From NCBI GenBank assembly GCA_052170475.1, contig JBQNAL010000009.1:1-64000 (forward strand): DNA of 64,000 bases, written 5' to 3'. The translations under genes and the position numbers were made by a program. This document shows positions 7,351-16,558 of the stretch, piece by piece (the first letter of the stretch is position 1; every line of letters begins with the position of its first letter). The stretch is from CAJPQU01 sp052170475 (GTDB lineage: Bacteria > Bacillota > Negativicutes > Selenomonadales > Selenomonadaceae). Below the pieces are notes generated by a model. It worked only from the letters and a program-made list of their open reading frames with translations. It was not told the DNA's origin and made no database searches.

Positions 7351-9336
7351 ATGAATAAATTTCTTCGCAATGTGGGATTTTATTTACTGATCATCTTCGT
7401 CGCCATCACCATCATCGACTATTTTTCCGTTCGCGGGACGACGCGGCAGGACATGGGGTACACCGCCTTTTTGCAGCAGGTGGATAAAGGGGAAGTGGCG
7501 CGGGTCACGGTGGTGAACAACATCATCGATGGCGCGTTGAAGGATGGAACGGAATTTACGGTGGTGACGCCGAATATTCCCAATATCGATACGACGTTGC
7601 TTCCTAAATTACAGGAAAAAAATGTGGAAATAACGGCGAAAAATCCGCCTGAACCGCCGTGGTGGACACAGATGCTTTCCTCCCTCCTGCCGATCCTGAT
7701 TTTAGTCGGGGTCTGGTTCTTTATCATGCAGCAGACCCAAGGCGGCGGGGGGCGTGTCATGTCCTTTGGCAAGAGTCGCGCGAGGGTGAGCAGCGCCGAT
7801 AAGGTGAAGGTGAACTTCAGCGATGTGGCGGGGGCGGACGAGGCCAAACAGGAATTGGAAGAAGTGGTGGAGTTTCTCAAGCAGCCGAAGAAGTTTAATG
7901 AATTGGGTGCGCGTATTCCCAAAGGCGTGCTGCTCTTTGGCCCTCCTGGGACAGGAAAGACACTTTTGGCGCGGGCGGTAGCGGGAGAAGCCGGCGTTCC
8001 CTTCTTTTCTATCAGCGGCTCTGATTTTGTGGAGATGTTCGTCGGCGTCGGGGCTTCTCGCGTGCGTGATCTCTTCGATCAGGCGAAGAAGAGCGCCCCC
8101 TGCATCGTGTTTATCGATGAGATCGACGCCGTGGGGCGTCAGCGTGGCGCTGGGGTTGGCGGCGGTCATGACGAACGGGAGCAGACGCTCAATCAGCTTT
8201 TAGTCGAAATGGATGGATTTGCTGCCAATGAAGGGATCATCATCATCGCTGCCACCAATCGGCCAGATATTTTGGATCCTGCACTTTTGCGCCCAGGACG
8301 TTTTGATCGGCAGATCGTCGTGGATAAGCCCGATGTGCGAGGGCGACTGGCTATTCTCAAAGTGCATACGAAGGGCAAGCCGGTGGATAAAGACGCAGAT
8401 TTGGATATTTTAGCCCGAAGGACGCCGGGCTTTACGGGGGCTGATCTGAGCAATTTGGTGAACGAGGCGGCACTCCTGTCGGCGCGAAAGAACAAGAAGA
8501 CCATCACCATGGCCGCCTTGGAAGAGTCCATCGAGCGGGTCATGGCGGGGCCGGAGAGAAAATCGCGGATCATGAGCGATAAGGAAAAGCGCCTGACGGC
8601 CTACCATGAAGGTGGGCATACCTTGGTGGGCATGCTCTTGCCCAACGCGGATCCGGTGCATAAGGTCACCATCATCCCGCGAGGACGCGCCGGTGGCTAT
8701 ACACTCATGCTGCCCAAGGAAGATCGCTCCTATGAGACGCGCAGCGAATTGATGGATCAGCTAAAGACGCTCTTGGCGGGGCGTGTGGCGGAGGAGGTTG
8801 TCTTAAAAGAGATCAGCACTGGGGCGCAGAGCGATATTCAGCGCGCGTCTCGGGTCGTCCGCAGCATGATTACGCAATATGGGATGAGCGACGTCTTAGG
8901 CCCTATTTCCTTTGGGGAAGGCGAGGGGCATCAGGTGTTTTTGGGGCGGGACTTCAATCAGCAACGCAATTATTCGGAAGAAGTGGCGTGCGAGATCGAT
9001 AAGGAAGTCCGCAAGTACATCGAAGACGCCTATGAGGAGTGCCGTAAGCTCATCACGGACCACATTGATAAGCTCCACCTCATCGCAGCGGCGCTCATCG
9101 AGCGGGAGACGCTGGATGCGGCGCAGTTAGAAGAGCTGATGACGAAAGGCGTGATTACGGAGCGAGAGGATAAGCCGAAGGAGCCGAAGGATAATGAACC
9201 GCCGCCCTTGACGCCGATTCCTGTCGATTCGGTTCGGACGGAAGCATCGGAGCCGGATCGCGCGCCGGAGATGGAGCCAGAGGCGGCGCCCGTGGGTGCG
9301 CCGGAGCCGAAGTTTAATATTACGCACTACTCCTAA
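7351..9336 (+). CDS. ftsH: ATP-dependent zinc metalloprotease FtsH
   Basis: A 661-aa membrane-anchored AAA+ protease for quality control of membrane proteins and short-lived regulators. A first membrane helix (about 8-26), an extracytoplasmic segment and a second helix (about 108-126) precede the AAA module. The Walker A motif GPPGTGKT is near residue 197; then come FIDEIDAVG and the second region of homology ATNRPDILDPALLRPGRFD. The zinc motif is HEGGH near 419 (usually HEAGH; still HExxH). The tail after about 610 is acidic and proline-rich. AAGGAGG lies at 7332-7338; the in-frame TTG at 7348 is a possible alternative start to ATG 7351. Confidence 0.97.
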   Translation: MNKFLRNVGFYLLIIFVAITIIDYFSVRGTTRQDMGYTAFLQQVDKGEVARVTVVNNIIDGALKDGTEFTVVTPNIPNIDTTLLPKLQEKNVEITAKNPPEPPWWTQMLSSLLPILILVGVWFFIMQQTQGGGGRVMSFGKSRARVSSADKVKVNFSDVAGADEAKQELEEVVEFLKQPKKFNELGARIPKGVLLFGPPGTGKTLLARAVAGEAGVPFFSISGSDFVEMFVGVGASRVRDLFDQAKKSAPCIVFIDEIDAVGRQRGAGVGGGHDEREQTLNQLLVEMDGFAANEGIIIIAATNRPDILDPALLRPGRFDRQIVVDKPDVRGRLAILKVHTKGKPVDKDADLDILARRTPGFTGADLSNLVNEAALLSARKNKKTITMAALEESIERVMAGPERKSRIMSDKEKRLTAYHEGGHTLVGMLLPNADPVHKVTIIPRGRAGGYTLMLPKEDRSYETRSELMDQLKTLLAGRVAEEVVLKEISTGAQSDIQRASRVVRSMITQYGMSDVLGPISFGEGEGHQVFLGRDFNQQRNYSEEVACEIDKEVRKYIEDAYEECRKLITDHIDKLHLIAAALIERETLDAAQLEELMTKGVITEREDKPKEPKDNEPPPLTPIPVDSVRTEASEPDRAPEMEPEAAPVGAPEPKFNITHYS

Positions 9337-9344
9337 AGGGGGGA

Positions 9345-9376
9345 AGAGGGGCTGCCGTTTGGCAGGCTCTCTTTTT
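9345..9376 (+). terminator. Intrinsic terminator of ftsH
   Basis: An imperfect stem brings AGAGGGGCTGCC together with GGCAGGCTCTCT around a GTTT loop, with one mismatch. A T run follows at 9372-9376. It begins 9 nt after the ftsH stop. Confidence 0.75.
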
Positions 9377-9424
9377 CTTTGTCCGTTTCTGACACAATAG
9401 GACTTACGAATTTATCCCTGTATC

Positions 9425-9453
9425 TTGCCATCTTCAGCAATTTTTCCTATAAT
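9425..9453 (+). promoter_or_regulatory. Promoter for rodZ
   Basis: TTGCCA at 9425-9430 and TATAAT at 9448-9453 are separated by 17 nt. Confidence 0.75.
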
Positions 9454-9529
9454 GAGAGTAGTATATAGGATAGGGAAGAGCGGTTCCCTTGGCGAGATAC
9501 CACGACAACGAGCTAAGGAGGTTGTTTGT

Positions 9530-10363
9530 ATGGTAGGCGATATATTGCGATCCGAACGGGAAAAACAGGGCTTGACCATCAAGGATGTCGAAAATGAGAC
9601 GAGCATTCGCGCTCTCTATATAGAAGCGATTGAAAACAGCGATCAGAAATCATTGCCCAGTGAAGTGTACGTCAAGGGGTTTATTCGTAATTATGCAGAG
9701 TTTCTTCGACTTGACGCAGACGCCTTGGTGCGGCAGTACCGTGAGGAGATCCATGGCGGGGAGGACTTGCCGCAGCCCGTTGCCGCGATTCCCGTTGCGG
9801 AAGGCGGGATGCATGGACCTTTTACCTCGGGTTCTGATTTTCGTGAACGGGTGCAAAAATCGCATCGGACACAAAATGTTTTAGTGGCGGTAGGTGTCGT
9901 TTTCGTGGCCTTCATCGGCAGTATCTATTACTTTTTTGGCGATGAGCCGCCAGAGAAGCAGACGACTGCATCCGTCGCTTCCGATACGGCTGCCCGCAAG
10001 GAATTGGCGACGAGTCGAAACGGCGGGGCGTCGTCTGCGTCGACGTCCTACAAAGAGCGAGAGCCGGCGGCGGAATCATCTCTCGCAGTGGCTTCCCCCC
10101 TGAACGGCAGTGTGGAGGTTCTCGCAACATTTACGGGGCGTTGCTGGATACAAGCAGTGGCTGATGGCAAGGTGGTCTATGAGGGGGTCGCCGAACCGAA
10201 CCAGACCCTTTCTTGGAAGGGGCTGGAGCGGGTTGCGGTGACGGCGGGGAACGCCGGTGCGGTAGACATCGTGTATAATGGGCGCAGTCTTGGGCGGCTG
10301 GGCAAGGAAGGCGACGTGGTGGAGAAGCTGTTCTCTCGGGATAAGGTCGAGGATGTCAAATAA
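9530..10363 (+). CDS. rodZ: RodZ-like cytoskeletal membrane protein
   Basis: A 277-aa bitopic protein linking MreB to the cell-wall elongation machinery. The N-terminal Cro/HTH_25 domain covers about 5-72 (LRSEREKQGLTIKDVENET, then SEVYVKGFIRNYAEFL). A short basic linker leads to one membrane helix (about 115-137, VLVAVGVVFVAFIGSIYYFF). A low-complexity Ser/Ala region and a C-terminal beta domain of the DUF4115 type (CWIQAVADGKVVYEG, SWKG) follow. The ATG at 9530 is preceded by TAAGGAGG. The next gene starts inside its last codons, so the two are translationally coupled. Confidence 0.88.
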   Translation: MVGDILRSEREKQGLTIKDVENETSIRALYIEAIENSDQKSLPSEVYVKGFIRNYAEFLRLDADALVRQYREEIHGGEDLPQPVAAIPVAEGGMHGPFTSGSDFRERVQKSHRTQNVLVAVGVVFVAFIGSIYYFFGDEPPEKQTTASVASDTAARKELATSRNGGASSASTSYKEREPAAESSLAVASPLNGSVEVLATFTGRCWIQAVADGKVVYEGVAEPNQTLSWKGLERVAVTAGNAGAVDIVYNGRSLGRLGKEGDVVEKLFSRDKVEDVK

Positions 10364-12245
10364 TGAAACGTCGGCGCCCGCGCGTTTTTTGCCGGTTTGC
10401 CGCGAGGATATGGCAGCGCGTGGCTGGGCGGAATTAGATTTCATTTTCATTTCCGGCGACGCTTATGTGGATCATCCCAGTTTTGGCCCTGCGATTCTTT
10501 GTCGACTTTTGGAAAAACACGGCTATCGGGTGGGGATGATTCCGCAGCCGGATTGGCGGAGCACAGAAGATTTTTGCCGCCTTGGCCGCCCTCGGCTGGC
10601 CTTTCTCGTCTCCAGCGGAAATATGGATTCTTTGCTCAATAAATTTACAGCGGCAAAGCGAACCAGAAGAGAAGATGCTTATTCCCCCGGTGGGCGGGCG
10701 GACTGCCGTCCGGAGCGGGCGGTCATCGTCTACGCAAATCGGCTGCGGGAACTGTGGCCGGGGGTGCCGGTGATCATCGGCGGGATAGAGGCCAGCCTGC
10801 GGCGGTTTGCCCATTACGATTACTGGACGGATCGGGTGCGCCGCTCCGTTCTGACGGACAGCGGGGCGGATCTCCTCGTTTACGGCATGGGGGAGCGGGC
10901 GATCTTGGAGATTGCCGCCGATCTTCATCGGGGCGTCGCCATTGAGAACATCCAAGATGTGCGCGGTACCTGCTATCGTGTGCCGGGGTTTGATTACGTT
11001 TACGATTATGTAGCGCTCCCCTCTTTCGCCGAGGTGCGAGAGGATAAGAAGGCGTTCGCGGCGGCGTTTCGGCTGGAATATTTGGAGCAGGATCCCCTCC
11101 GGGGGCGTCGTCTCGTGCAGGCGCAGGAGAAAGACTGTGTGGTGCAGAATCCGCCTGCACTTCCCCTCACGGAAGGGGAGATGGATGAGATTTACGATCT
11201 GCCCTATGTCCGCGAGGCGCACCCCATGTATCGTTCCGTCGGGGGCGTCCCAGCCTTGGAGGAGGTACGCTTCAGCCTGGTGAGCCACCGCGGCTGCTTT
11301 GGCGGGTGTCATTTCTGTGCCATCGTTTCCCACCAGGGGCGCATCATTCAGCGGCGCAGCCATGCTTCGCTCCTGCGGGAGGCCGCCCTTTTGACGAGGT
11401 TGCATGGCTTTAAGGGGTACATTCACGACGTGGGCGGCCCTACGGCGAACTTTCGACGTCCTTCCTGCGATGCTCAGCTCTTGCGTGGCACCTGTCGGGG
11501 GAAGCCCTGCCTCTCTCCCGTTCCCTGTCGGGATTTGATAGCGGATCACAGTGATTATTTAGCGCTTTTGCGAAAATTGAGGGAACTTCCGGGGATCAAA
11601 AAAGTCTTTGTGCGCTCCGGGGTGCGCTTCGATTATCTGCTTCTCGCCAAGGATTCGTTTTTAGAAGAACTCTGCCGCCATCATGTGAGCGGTCAGCTCA
11701 AGATTGCTCCAGAGCATGTGGCGGACACCGTGACCGATCGCATGGGAAAATCCCGGCAGACGGTGTATCGGCGCTTTGCGGAGAGGTTTCGCCGGGTCAA
11801 TGAGCAGTTGGGGAAGAAGCAATACCTGGTGCCTTATTTCATGTCCAGTCATCCTGGTTCTACTTTGAAAGAGGCCATTGAATTAGCGGAGTTTATCCGA
11901 GATATGGGGTATCGGCCGGAGCAGGTGCAGGATTTCATCCCTACGCCGGGGACGCTGTCCACCTGCATGTACTATACGGGACTGGATCCCCTGACGGGGC
12001 AGTCGGTATACACGGCGAAAACGGCGCAGGAGAAAAAACAGCAGCGAGCGCTCATGCAGTACTGGAAGCCGGAAAATTACGCCATCGTTCGTTCGGCATT
12101 GTGGGCGGCGCGTCGTGAAGATCTCATCGGCTATGGGGCGAAATGTCTCGTTCCGCCCGAAGATGATCCTTTATGCGATAGCCGAACGAAGGGTGCAGCA
12201 CGGCATGGGCGCCGGTCAAAGAAAAAACGGAAAGCAAAGGTGTGA
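10353..12245 (+). CDS. YgiQ family radical SAM protein
   Basis: A 630-aa radical SAM protein of the YgiQ family, whose reaction is unknown. The 4Fe-4S cluster motif is GCFGGCHFC (CxxxCxxC) near residue 315. An N-terminal alpha/beta domain, with VIIGGIEASLRRFAHYDYW and YGMGERAI, comes first; the C-terminal part has KIAPEHV and QVQDFIPTPGT, as in other members. The ATG at 10353 overlaps the end of rodZ by 11 nt; starts further upstream would lie inside rodZ. A basic tail (RSKKKRKAKV) ends the protein. Confidence 0.9.
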   Translation: MSNNETSAPARFLPVCREDMAARGWAELDFIFISGDAYVDHPSFGPAILCRLLEKHGYRVGMIPQPDWRSTEDFCRLGRPRLAFLVSSGNMDSLLNKFTAAKRTRREDAYSPGGRADCRPERAVIVYANRLRELWPGVPVIIGGIEASLRRFAHYDYWTDRVRRSVLTDSGADLLVYGMGERAILEIAADLHRGVAIENIQDVRGTCYRVPGFDYVYDYVALPSFAEVREDKKAFAAAFRLEYLEQDPLRGRRLVQAQEKDCVVQNPPALPLTEGEMDEIYDLPYVREAHPMYRSVGGVPALEEVRFSLVSHRGCFGGCHFCAIVSHQGRIIQRRSHASLLREAALLTRLHGFKGYIHDVGGPTANFRRPSCDAQLLRGTCRGKPCLSPVPCRDLIADHSDYLALLRKLRELPGIKKVFVRSGVRFDYLLLAKDSFLEELCRHHVSGQLKIAPEHVADTVTDRMGKSRQTVYRRFAERFRRVNEQLGKKQYLVPYFMSSHPGSTLKEAIELAEFIRDMGYRPEQVQDFIPTPGTLSTCMYYTGLDPLTGQSVYTAKTAQEKKQQRALMQYWKPENYAIVRSALWAARREDLIGYGAKCLVPPEDDPLCDSRTKGAARHGRRSKKKRKAKV

Positions 12246-12250
12246 AAAGT

Positions 12251-12718
12251 ATGCGTTGTCCTTTTTGCCGACAGGAAGACAGCCGCGTGATTGATTCTCG
12301 CTCGGCCGACGATGGCAATTCCATTCGCCGCCGCCGGGAGTGCGGAAGCTGTGGTCGCCGCTTTACCACGTACGAAGTGGTGGAAAAGACGCCGCTCATG
12401 GTCATCAAGCAGGATGGACGGCGGGTGGTTTTTGATCGGGACAAACTCTTAAAGGGGCTGATCCGCTCCTGTGATAAGCGGGACATTCCCACGGATCGCA
12501 TCGTTGCCTTGTCGGACGCCATCGAGCGGGAAATTCGCAACACCATGGAGCGAGAAGTGACAGCGAAGGCCATTGGAGAATTGGTGATGGAGAAGCTCAA
12601 GGGCTTTGATGAGGTGGCCTACATCCGCTTTGCTTCCGTGTACCGTAAATTTGCTGACATCAGTATGTTTAAGGAAGAATTAGAGGAACTGCTGAAGGAG
12701 AAGCGAGGACAGAATTAG
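12251..12718 (+). CDS. nrdR: Transcriptional repressor NrdR
   Basis: A 155-aa repressor of ribonucleotide reductase genes that senses ATP/dATP. It starts with the zinc finger MRCPFC, followed by a second pair CGSCGRRF, and then has an ATP-cone domain (about 49-139). The ATG at 12251 puts the zinc finger at the very N-terminus, as in known NrdR, and follows AAAGGTG; the GTG at 12242 is the in-frame alternative. It overlaps no neighbour but follows the YgiQ gene almost directly. No nrd gene or NrdR box was recognised here. Confidence 0.95.
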   Translation: MRCPFCRQEDSRVIDSRSADDGNSIRRRRECGSCGRRFTTYEVVEKTPLMVIKQDGRRVVFDRDKLLKGLIRSCDKRDIPTDRIVALSDAIEREIRNTMEREVTAKAIGELVMEKLKGFDEVAYIRFASVYRKFADISMFKEELEELLKEKRGQN

Positions 12719-12742
12719 CCACAGAGGGGAAGGGGGCATACC

Positions 12743-14473
12743 GTGACTTGGCAATTAAAAGAACAGCTGCGTCGGAAGTTGGAGCGGGAACAGGGCTATT
12801 ATCTCTTTCCCCCCGGGGCGCGGTCACGGTTCGCCCTCGTCTATCCCAATTCCTATCATGTGGGGATGTCAAATTTAGGCATCCATATTATTTATGATAT
12901 TTTGAACCGCAGGGGGGATACGGCCTGCGAGCGTTTTTTTTTGCCGGACAAAAAAGAAATGGCAGCATATGCGCGCACCCATACGCCTCTCCTGAGCCTT
13001 GAAACGCAAACGCCATTGGCGGATTTTCCTGTCATCGGCGTTTCCCTTTCCTTTGAAATGGATTATTTTCATGTGTTGGACATCTTGGCGGCGGGACGCG
13101 TTCCCCTTTTGGCGGAGCAGCGAGGGGCGCGTGATCCCATCGTTTTGGGCGGCGGCCCCTGCGCTACCTTCAATCCTGAACCATTAGCGGCCTTTTTTGA
13201 CGCCTTTCTCATTGGCGAAGGGGAGGAAACCATTGCACGGTTCATGGACGCCTTTTATGAGGCGAAACGTGACGATTGTTCAAGGGAAAAAACCTTGCGG
13301 CGGCTCGCGAAGATTCCTGGCATTTATGTGCCGTCCCTCTACGAGCCGGCGTATCAGGAAACCGGAGAAGTGGCCGCTTTGCGTGCAGACGCTGACGCTT
13401 CGCCGCGTGTCAGCCGTCAATGGGTGCGGGATTTGGACGCTTATCCGGCGCATACGGTGGTGGTGACGCCAGATACGGAATTTGACCTCTACCTCATCGA
13501 AACGGCACGGGGCTGTGGCCGTCACTGCCGTTTTTGCATGGCCGGATATTGTTTTCGCCGTCCCCGTAACCGATCTCGGCGCGTGCTGCAAGAGGAGATC
13601 GCCGCGGCCAGCGCTTACAACAAACGGATTGGCCTCATGGGCGCGGCCATTTCCGATTACCCGGAGATCGATGGTCTCTGTGATGATATTCTGTCGTCGG
13701 GCCTTACGATGTCGGTGGCTTCTTTTCGGGTGGATTCCGTGACGCCAAAATTGATGGAGTCCTTGATTTCCAGTGGAATGAAGACGTTGACGATGGCGCC
13801 CGAGGCTGGCAGCAACAGGATGCGGGCGGTCATCAACAAGGGCATTACCGAGGAACACCTCTTTCGGGCGATGGACTTAGGCGTCGCGGCGGGGCTGCGC
13901 CACTACCGGCTGTATCTCATGATCGGCTTGCCGGGGGAATGTCCAGCGGATATTGACGCCATCGTAGATTTGGCGATCCGCTTGAAATCCTATCTGGAAA
14001 GCAAAGGAAACAAGGGGACGCTGACCCTGAGCGTCAATCCCTTCATCCCAAAGCCCTTTACCCCTTTTCAATGGGTGCCGATGATGGAAAAGGTCGTGGT
14101 GGAAAGGGAGCTGCGGCAGCTTCGGCAGGGATTAAAAGGGCACAAGGGCATTGAGCTTCTGACGGAATCGGTGAAGGGGGCATATGTGCAGGGGGTATTG
14201 GCACGTGGAGATCGCCGCTTGGGGCAGGTTTTGAAAGCGGCGCATGAGGCGGGCGGCGCCGGTGCCTTTTTTCGTACCTTGCGGACGTTCGGACTCGACG
14301 CCGACTTCTATTTGTACCGCAGGCGGACGGAGGAGGAAATTTTTCCGTGGGACATGCTGGACATGGGGATAGAGCGCCGCTACCTCTGGGCGGAATTGAA
14401 GCGGGCGGAGCGCGGCGCAGAAACGCTGCCCTGTTTTGACGGCTGTCAGCGGTGCGGGGTCTGCGCGGGGTGA
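12743..14473 (+). CDS. B12-binding-type radical SAM protein (TIGR03960-like)
   Basis: A 576-aa radical SAM protein of unknown reaction. An N-terminal cobalamin-binding-like region covers about 25-170 (YPNSYHVGMSNLG, ILGGGPCATFNPEPLAAF-type segment). The radical SAM core has ARGCGRHCRFCMAG (CxxxCxxC) near residue 257, and MAPEAGSNRMRAVINKG follows. The C-terminus is cysteine-rich (CFDGCQRCGVC). The GTG start at 12743 follows AGAGGGGAAGGGGG. In many Firmicutes its partner is a DUF2344 protein next to RNase G; neither is present here. Confidence 0.85.
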   Translation: MTWQLKEQLRRKLEREQGYYLFPPGARSRFALVYPNSYHVGMSNLGIHIIYDILNRRGDTACERFFLPDKKEMAAYARTHTPLLSLETQTPLADFPVIGVSLSFEMDYFHVLDILAAGRVPLLAEQRGARDPIVLGGGPCATFNPEPLAAFFDAFLIGEGEETIARFMDAFYEAKRDDCSREKTLRRLAKIPGIYVPSLYEPAYQETGEVAALRADADASPRVSRQWVRDLDAYPAHTVVVTPDTEFDLYLIETARGCGRHCRFCMAGYCFRRPRNRSRRVLQEEIAAASAYNKRIGLMGAAISDYPEIDGLCDDILSSGLTMSVASFRVDSVTPKLMESLISSGMKTLTMAPEAGSNRMRAVINKGITEEHLFRAMDLGVAAGLRHYRLYLMIGLPGECPADIDAIVDLAIRLKSYLESKGNKGTLTLSVNPFIPKPFTPFQWVPMMEKVVVERELRQLRQGLKGHKGIELLTESVKGAYVQGVLARGDRRLGQVLKAAHEAGGAGAFFRTLRTFGLDADFYLYRRRTEEEIFPWDMLDMGIERRYLWAELKRAERGAETLPCFDGCQRCGVCAG

Positions 14474-14533
14474 TGTTGGGCAGTGGATGGGTCGTGCGCC
14501 TTGCTAGGGCATGGCGCCGGAGAGGAGGCAGGC

Positions 14534-15349
14534 ATGGCGTTTTCTTTGCGGTCGATGGGACAAAACCTGTGGGTGGGTCAGTTTTCCCTCTTTTCGTCGG
14601 ATCGTGTCGTCCACGGCGTATCCACCCGCTTCGGCGGTGTCAGTGCGCCGCCTTATGATTCCCTTAACATGGCGCTTCATGTGGGGGATGATCCGAAGGC
14701 GGTGGCAGAAAATCGGCGACGCTTTCTCCGTTCCTTAGGGCTTTCGGCTGCGCGGATGGCCACGCCGAAGCAGGTGCATGGGGAGCGGATCGTCTGTGTG
14801 ACGGAGAAAGAGGCGGGACGGGGCAGTGAGGACTATGGGACGGCGATTGCGCAAACCGACGCCCTGATGACGAATGTTGCTGGATTGCCCCTGTTCCTTT
14901 GCTACGCCGACTGTGTGCCGGTGCTGTTTTTCGATCCTGTGCGGCGGGCAGTGGCTATCGCCCATGCGGGATGGAAGGGGACACTTCGGGAGATTGCCCC
15001 GAAAACACTGCGCGCGATGAGCGCGGCGTTTGGTACGGAGCCGAAGGATTGTCTTGCGGCCATCGCTCCGGCGATTGGCGCTGCGTCCTATCCCGTGGGC
15101 GATGAGGTGGCGGCGCAGTTTGCGGGAGCGTTTCCCGCATGGGCGAAGGAGATTTTGCGTTCAGCAGACGACGGCACACACCTTGACCTTTGGGCGGCGA
15201 ATCGGCTTCAGTTGGAAGCGGCGGGCATCTTGAAGGAACATCTGGATGCGGCGGACGTTTGTACCGTTGCCAATCGAGCGCTTTTCTTCTCCTATCGGGG
15301 CGACGGTGAGAGGACGGGGCGCATCGCGGCGGTCATCGCATTGCACTAA
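14534..15349 (+). CDS. pgeF: Peptidoglycan editing factor / YfiH (DUF152) family
   Basis: A 271-aa protein of the YlmD/YfiH family. Members act on purine nucleosides in vitro, and in E. coli help keep non-canonical residues out of peptidoglycan. Zinc-site residues appear in order: His in KQVHGERI, Cys in LFLCYADCVPVLFFDP, and His in AIAHAGWKGT. The ATG at 14534 has AGGAGG at 14523-14528. The yggS homologue follows 56 nt downstream, matching the ylmD-ylmE order near the division cluster in Firmicutes. Confidence 0.9.
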   Translation: MAFSLRSMGQNLWVGQFSLFSSDRVVHGVSTRFGGVSAPPYDSLNMALHVGDDPKAVAENRRRFLRSLGLSAARMATPKQVHGERIVCVTEKEAGRGSEDYGTAIAQTDALMTNVAGLPLFLCYADCVPVLFFDPVRRAVAIAHAGWKGTLREIAPKTLRAMSAAFGTEPKDCLAAIAPAIGAASYPVGDEVAAQFAGAFPAWAKEILRSADDGTHLDLWAANRLQLEAAGILKEHLDAADVCTVANRALFFSYRGDGERTGRIAAVIALH

Positions 15350-15405
15350 CGGCTTGGGATTGGCGACGAGAAGGGGGCTATCCCGAGAATAAAGGAAGGA
15401 TTGCT

Positions 15406-16098
15406 ATGATAGCGGAAAACTTGCGGCAAGTAAAATCGACCATGGAAGCGGCTCAAAAACGGCGGGTGCGCATCGCGCAGGAGGCTGTGGTGGAGCTCGT
15501 TGCCGTAACGAAAAACCACGATGTGTGCGCCATGAGGGAAGCCATCGACGCCGGGGTCACTGTGGTAGGGGAAAATCGTGTGCAGGAAGCGGTGGAAAAA
15601 CATGCGGTGTTGGAGCGGGACGTCCGCTGGCACCTCATTGGTCACTTGCAGACGAATAAGGTGAAACAGGCCGTGAAGCTCTTTGACCTCATCCATTCCG
15701 TGGATAGCGAACATTTGCTGTTGGCGGTGGAAAGCGCGGCGGGAAAGATGCATAAAGTGCAGGATATTCTTCTCCAAGTCAATTTGGCACGGGAGGAAAG
15801 TAAATTTGGCATCCATAAGGAAGACCTTCCGTTCCTGCTGCAAAAAGCGGACAGTCTCCCTCACGTTCATCTGTGTGGATTGATGTGTATAGCGCCTCAC
15901 TATGAGGAGGTGGAACAGTGTCGCCCGCTCTTTCGGGAGATGTATGAGATTTTCTCGGAACTTCAGGCGCTGCCGCTTGTGCGCTCGGAGATGCGCTGGC
16001 TCTCCATGGGGATGACGAATGACTATGTGATCGCCGTGGAGGAGGGAGCCAATCTGATTCGGGTGGGGACAGGAATTTTCGGCGCGCGGCAGTATTGA
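15406..16098 (+). CDS. YggS/PLPBP family pyridoxal phosphate homeostasis protein
   Basis: A 230-aa single-domain PLP-binding protein (fold-type III barrel) that buffers PLP and affects amino-acid pools. The PLP lysine is Lys36 in VAVTKNH. Further family motifs are GENRVQEAVEK, WHLIGHLQTNKVK, and LSMGMTNDYVIAVEEGANLIRVGTGIFG at the phosphate-binding end. The ATG at 15406 follows AAAGGAAGG. No catalytic activity is expected. In Firmicutes sepF usually comes next; here the following gene is a different small membrane protein. Confidence 0.93.
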   Translation: MIAENLRQVKSTMEAAQKRRVRIAQEAVVELVAVTKNHDVCAMREAIDAGVTVVGENRVQEAVEKHAVLERDVRWHLIGHLQTNKVKQAVKLFDLIHSVDSEHLLLAVESAAGKMHKVQDILLQVNLAREESKFGIHKEDLPFLLQKADSLPHVHLCGLMCIAPHYEEVEQCRPLFREMYEIFSELQALPLVRSEMRWLSMGMTNDYVIAVEEGANLIRVGTGIFGARQY

Positions 16099-16196
16099 CA
16101 CGGGGCGGGGTGAGGACGCATGGGAAACGTGAGACGGATGATAGTCGGTACGGGAGATTTTTCTGGCTGCGAGGATAGGAAGAAGGGGAGGCCGGC

Positions 16197-16487
16197 ATGA
16201 GACGGCGGCGGAAGGCGGAACGTAAAGCGGAACGCGCGGAAGAATTGCGGATGCGGCGGGCGCAACAGGAGGTGCCTTTTCCGACTGTTTCCTTCTGGCG
16301 ACTCCTAAAAGCAGCGGCGAAGCCGGTGGATGGCATCATCCTGCTTGTCGCTGTGGTGTATCTGGCAGCGCTTCTCGATTTTTCAGCGATGACGCTATCC
16401 GATATTTTCTATTTGACGGCCATCATCATGTGGTCGGGTTCCTTTATCGTGCGGCTGTACCTTTTGTCGAAGCGCGGCGCGTGGTGA
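16197..16487 (+). CDS. Small two-helix membrane protein of unknown function
   Basis: A 96-aa protein with a very basic, Arg/Glu-rich N-terminus (RRRRKAERKAERAEELRMRR, about 2-21), probably helical. Two predicted membrane helices follow: about 44-62 (DGIILLVAVVYLAALLDF) and 66-88 (SDIFYLTAIIMWSGSFIVRLY). It starts at ATG 16197 behind AAGGGGAGG. I do not recognise a family. It occupies the place where sepF/ylmG-type genes often follow yggS, but shows no SepF or YggT motif. A 26-codon frame at 16120-16200 overlaps its start as ATGA. Confidence 0.65.
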   Translation: MRRRRKAERKAERAEELRMRRAQQEVPFPTVSFWRLLKAAAKPVDGIILLVAVVYLAALLDFSAMTLSDIFYLTAIIMWSGSFIVRLYLLSKRGAW

Positions 16488-16558
16488 GAGCGAGGCTATG
16501 ATAGCGCGTCGCATGTCGACGATCGCCGATGAGGCGTTTTGCGGTGGGGGCATTTTTT

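Noticed and set aside
8604..8620. HEGGH in FtsH as a lost protease site
   Set aside because: The zinc motif only requires HExxH; the Ala-to-Gly change between the ligands does not remove any of them.
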